A stretch of 6,911 bases of DNA, taken from the NCBI GenBank assembly GCA_016550415.1, contig JABXGU010000590.1, positions 1-6,911 on the forward strand. Direction: 5' to 3'. Shown in pieces: positions 5,961-6,911 of the stretch. A program made the position numbers and the translations under genes. Position 1 is the first letter of the stretch; each line of letters starts with the position of its first letter. The notes below the pieces were generated by a model that saw nothing but the letters and a program-made list of their open reading frames with translations, was not told the origin of the DNA and made no database searches. The DNA comes from an archaeon. Its GTDB lineage: Archaea; Asgardarchaeota; Hermodarchaeia; Hermodarchaeales; Hermodarchaeaceae.

Positions 5961-5971
5961 TGATTTTTTAT
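5929..5971. repeat. Direct repeat GATTTTTTAT x2
   Basis: GATTTTTTAT occurs exactly at 5929-5938 and 5962-5971, 33 bp apart (about three helical turns), flanking the inner stem of the bulged palindrome. Such A/T tracts could bend DNA or act as upstream promoter elements. Confidence 0.35.
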
Positions 5972-6186
5972 CAATGCAGTAAAGGCTTTTTCAACTTCAT
6001 TCTTATGGTAAAGTCTGCTGAATGTAATTGAGACACCGTAACCCTTTTAGGCGAACGTTTATTCTGCTTGCCCAGCGAGTACGAGAGCAACGTTTGCCCT
6101 AAACCTTTGGGAACGGTCTTTTCCTAACTCCCTTTCATTAACTATCAAATGTTAAGCTAACAAGCTACAGATGGAGCAGAAAAATA
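5972..6186 (+). other. Leader/promoter region of the EF-2 gene
   Basis: This holds no convincing open reading frame, tRNA or C/D-box RNA. A TATA-like GCGAACGTTTATTC lies at 6051-6064, which would give a leader of about 100 nt. AACGTTT recurs at 6054-6060 and 6089-6095, and TTGCCC at 6068-6073 and 6094-6099. CCCTAAACCTTTGGG (6097-6111) can form only a weak hairpin. The promoter assignment is tentative. Confidence 0.3.
6173..6176 (+). promoter_or_regulatory. Shine-Dalgarno GGAG of the EF-2 gene
   Basis: GGAG lies 10 nt before the ATG at 6187. It overlaps another ATG (6171) that is in a different frame, and this supports 6187 as the start. Confidence 0.5.
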
Positions 6187-6911
6187 ATGGTTCGCGTTAA
6201 AAGCCCTGAAGAAATTGCAAAAATGGTGAAGGAGCATCCTATGGAGCTGCGCCGAATCTTCAGCATTACTGCACACATTGATCATGGTAAATCTACTGCC
6301 TGTGACTATCTTATGCGACGTGCGGGTCTTTTGAGTGATACATATGCAGGTATTGCTCGTAAGACAGATACAGATGAAGAAGAACAGGAACGGGGCATTA
6401 CCATTTTCACAAGTGTAGCCCTACTAAATTATCGTTATAACAATAAAGACTATCTTATAGAATTGAATGACACACCAGGGCACATCAGCTTCACTGGCGA
6501 AGTTAGTCGTGCACTTCGTGGTAGTGATGGCGCAGTATTGCTTGTGGACGCTCTAGAGGGCGTTATGACGCAAACCGTCACAAATATTCAGCTGGCAGTT
6601 GGAAATGAATGGTGTAAGCCAGTTCTTTTCATCAACAAGGTGGACCGGCTTACAAAGGAGCTGAAGTTGAAACCAGATGCAATTATTGAACGCTTTACAC
6701 AGATCATCAAGGAAGTGAATGAACAAATAGATGCTGTAGCTCCAAAGCCCTTCAAGAAAACATGGCAAGTGAATGCAGCTGATGGTCGAGTAGTTTTTGG
6801 TTCAGCAAAGGACGGATGGGCCTTCACAATTCCCATGTTAAAGGAAAAGGGAGTTCCAAATGCAAAATTCATTATAGAGAAGTATGAGGAAGCACTCAAG
6901 GGCGATTCTGA
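6187..6911 (+). CDS. fusA: Translation elongation factor 2 (archaeal EF-2), N-terminal 241 residues, 3' end outside window
   Basis: This GTPase translocates tRNA and mRNA through the ribosome. The visible part covers the G domain: P-loop AHIDHGKST (29-37), switch I with EEEQERGITI (64-73), G3 DTPGH (95-99), G4 NKVD (150-153). It is followed by the G' region with GRVVFGSAKDGWAFTIP, characteristic of archaeal and eukaryotic EF-2 rather than bacterial EF-G. The start MVRVKSPEEIAKMVKEHP resembles archaeal EF-2 N-termini, and GGAG lies 10 nt upstream. Conserved stretches are unusual: DTPGHISF instead of PGHVDF, GVMTQTVT instead of GVMxQTET, and HGKSTACDYL instead of HGKTTLSDxL. All GTP-binding residues are nonetheless kept. 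The frame runs off the window end, so the diphthamide loop in domain IV cannot be checked. It is transcribed divergently from the metal-regulator unit. Confidence 0.93.
   Translation, partial: MVRVKSPEEIAKMVKEHPMELRRIFSITAHIDHGKSTACDYLMRRAGLLSDTYAGIARKTDTDEEEQERGITIFTSVALLNYRYNNKDYLIELNDTPGHISFTGEVSRALRGSDGAVLLVDALEGVMTQTVTNIQLAVGNEWCKPVLFINKVDRLTKELKLKPDAIIERFTQIIKEVNEQIDAVAPKPFKKTWQVNAADGRVVFGSAKDGWAFTIPMLKEKGVPNAKFIIEKYEEALKGDS

Noticed and set aside
6041..6120. Possible structured RNA or tRNA upstream of EF-2
   Set aside because: No TTCGA T-loop, no cloverleaf pairing and only a weak CCC/GGG hairpin; the short direct repeats do not define a known RNA.
6553..6899. Minus-strand open frames of 71 and 103 codons
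   Set aside because: They are antisense to the clear EF-2 G domain.
1..6911. CRISPR array, insertion sequence or integration site
   Set aside because: I found no regularly spaced direct repeats, transposase or integrase motifs, or flanking terminal repeats.

Overview
This window looks archaeal. The 3'-terminal gene is a translation elongation factor 2 of the archaeal/eukaryotic type, not bacterial EF-G. Several genes have TATA-like elements about 25-35 bp upstream of the start or predicted transcript start, two have no visible Shine-Dalgarno (suggesting leaderless mRNAs), and others have good GGAGG/GAGG/GGGTGA sites, including GTG and TTG starts. The moderate A+T content, the EF-2 sequence (SITAHIDHGKST, DTPGHISF) and the style of the helical-repeat protein remind me of Asgard archaea, perhaps a Thorarchaeota-like lineage. 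That placement is from recollection and was not tested.

Layout. (1) 2-424 (+): 3' part of an EamA/DMT-type membrane transporter, closed by a perfect 8-bp hairpin plus T-tract. (2) 601-1833 (+): a 410-aa helical, Trp-rich protein I do not recognise. (3) 1920-3245 (-), convergent with it: a repeat protein with about 11 units at a strikingly constant 33-residue period. (4) 3414-3632 (-): a small dicluster ferredoxin in which one cluster-I cysteine is Ala. (5) 3796-5853 (-): a probable three-gene transcription unit read leftward: DtxR/MntR-like regulator, ZIP metal transporter (8-bp overlap, TTG start), then a prenyltransferase/squalene-cyclase-fold protein 62 bp downstream with its own strong Shine-Dalgarno. 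(6) 5854-6186: divergent control region. (7) 6187-end (+): 5' part of EF-2.

The most coherent system is the metal-homeostasis unit. A regulator and a divalent-cation transporter are translationally coupled behind a promoter whose TATA element lies on the axis of two nested inverted repeats (ATTCTCGC/GCGAGAAT outside GAAAT/ATTTC). This looks like an operator at which a bound dimer would block TBP. By hand alignment the regulator appears to have lost the canonical primary metal ligands and to be rich in Cys and His, so it may sense something other than Fe/Mn through the usual site. The third gene suggests an unstudied partner. The other genes look independent of this unit.
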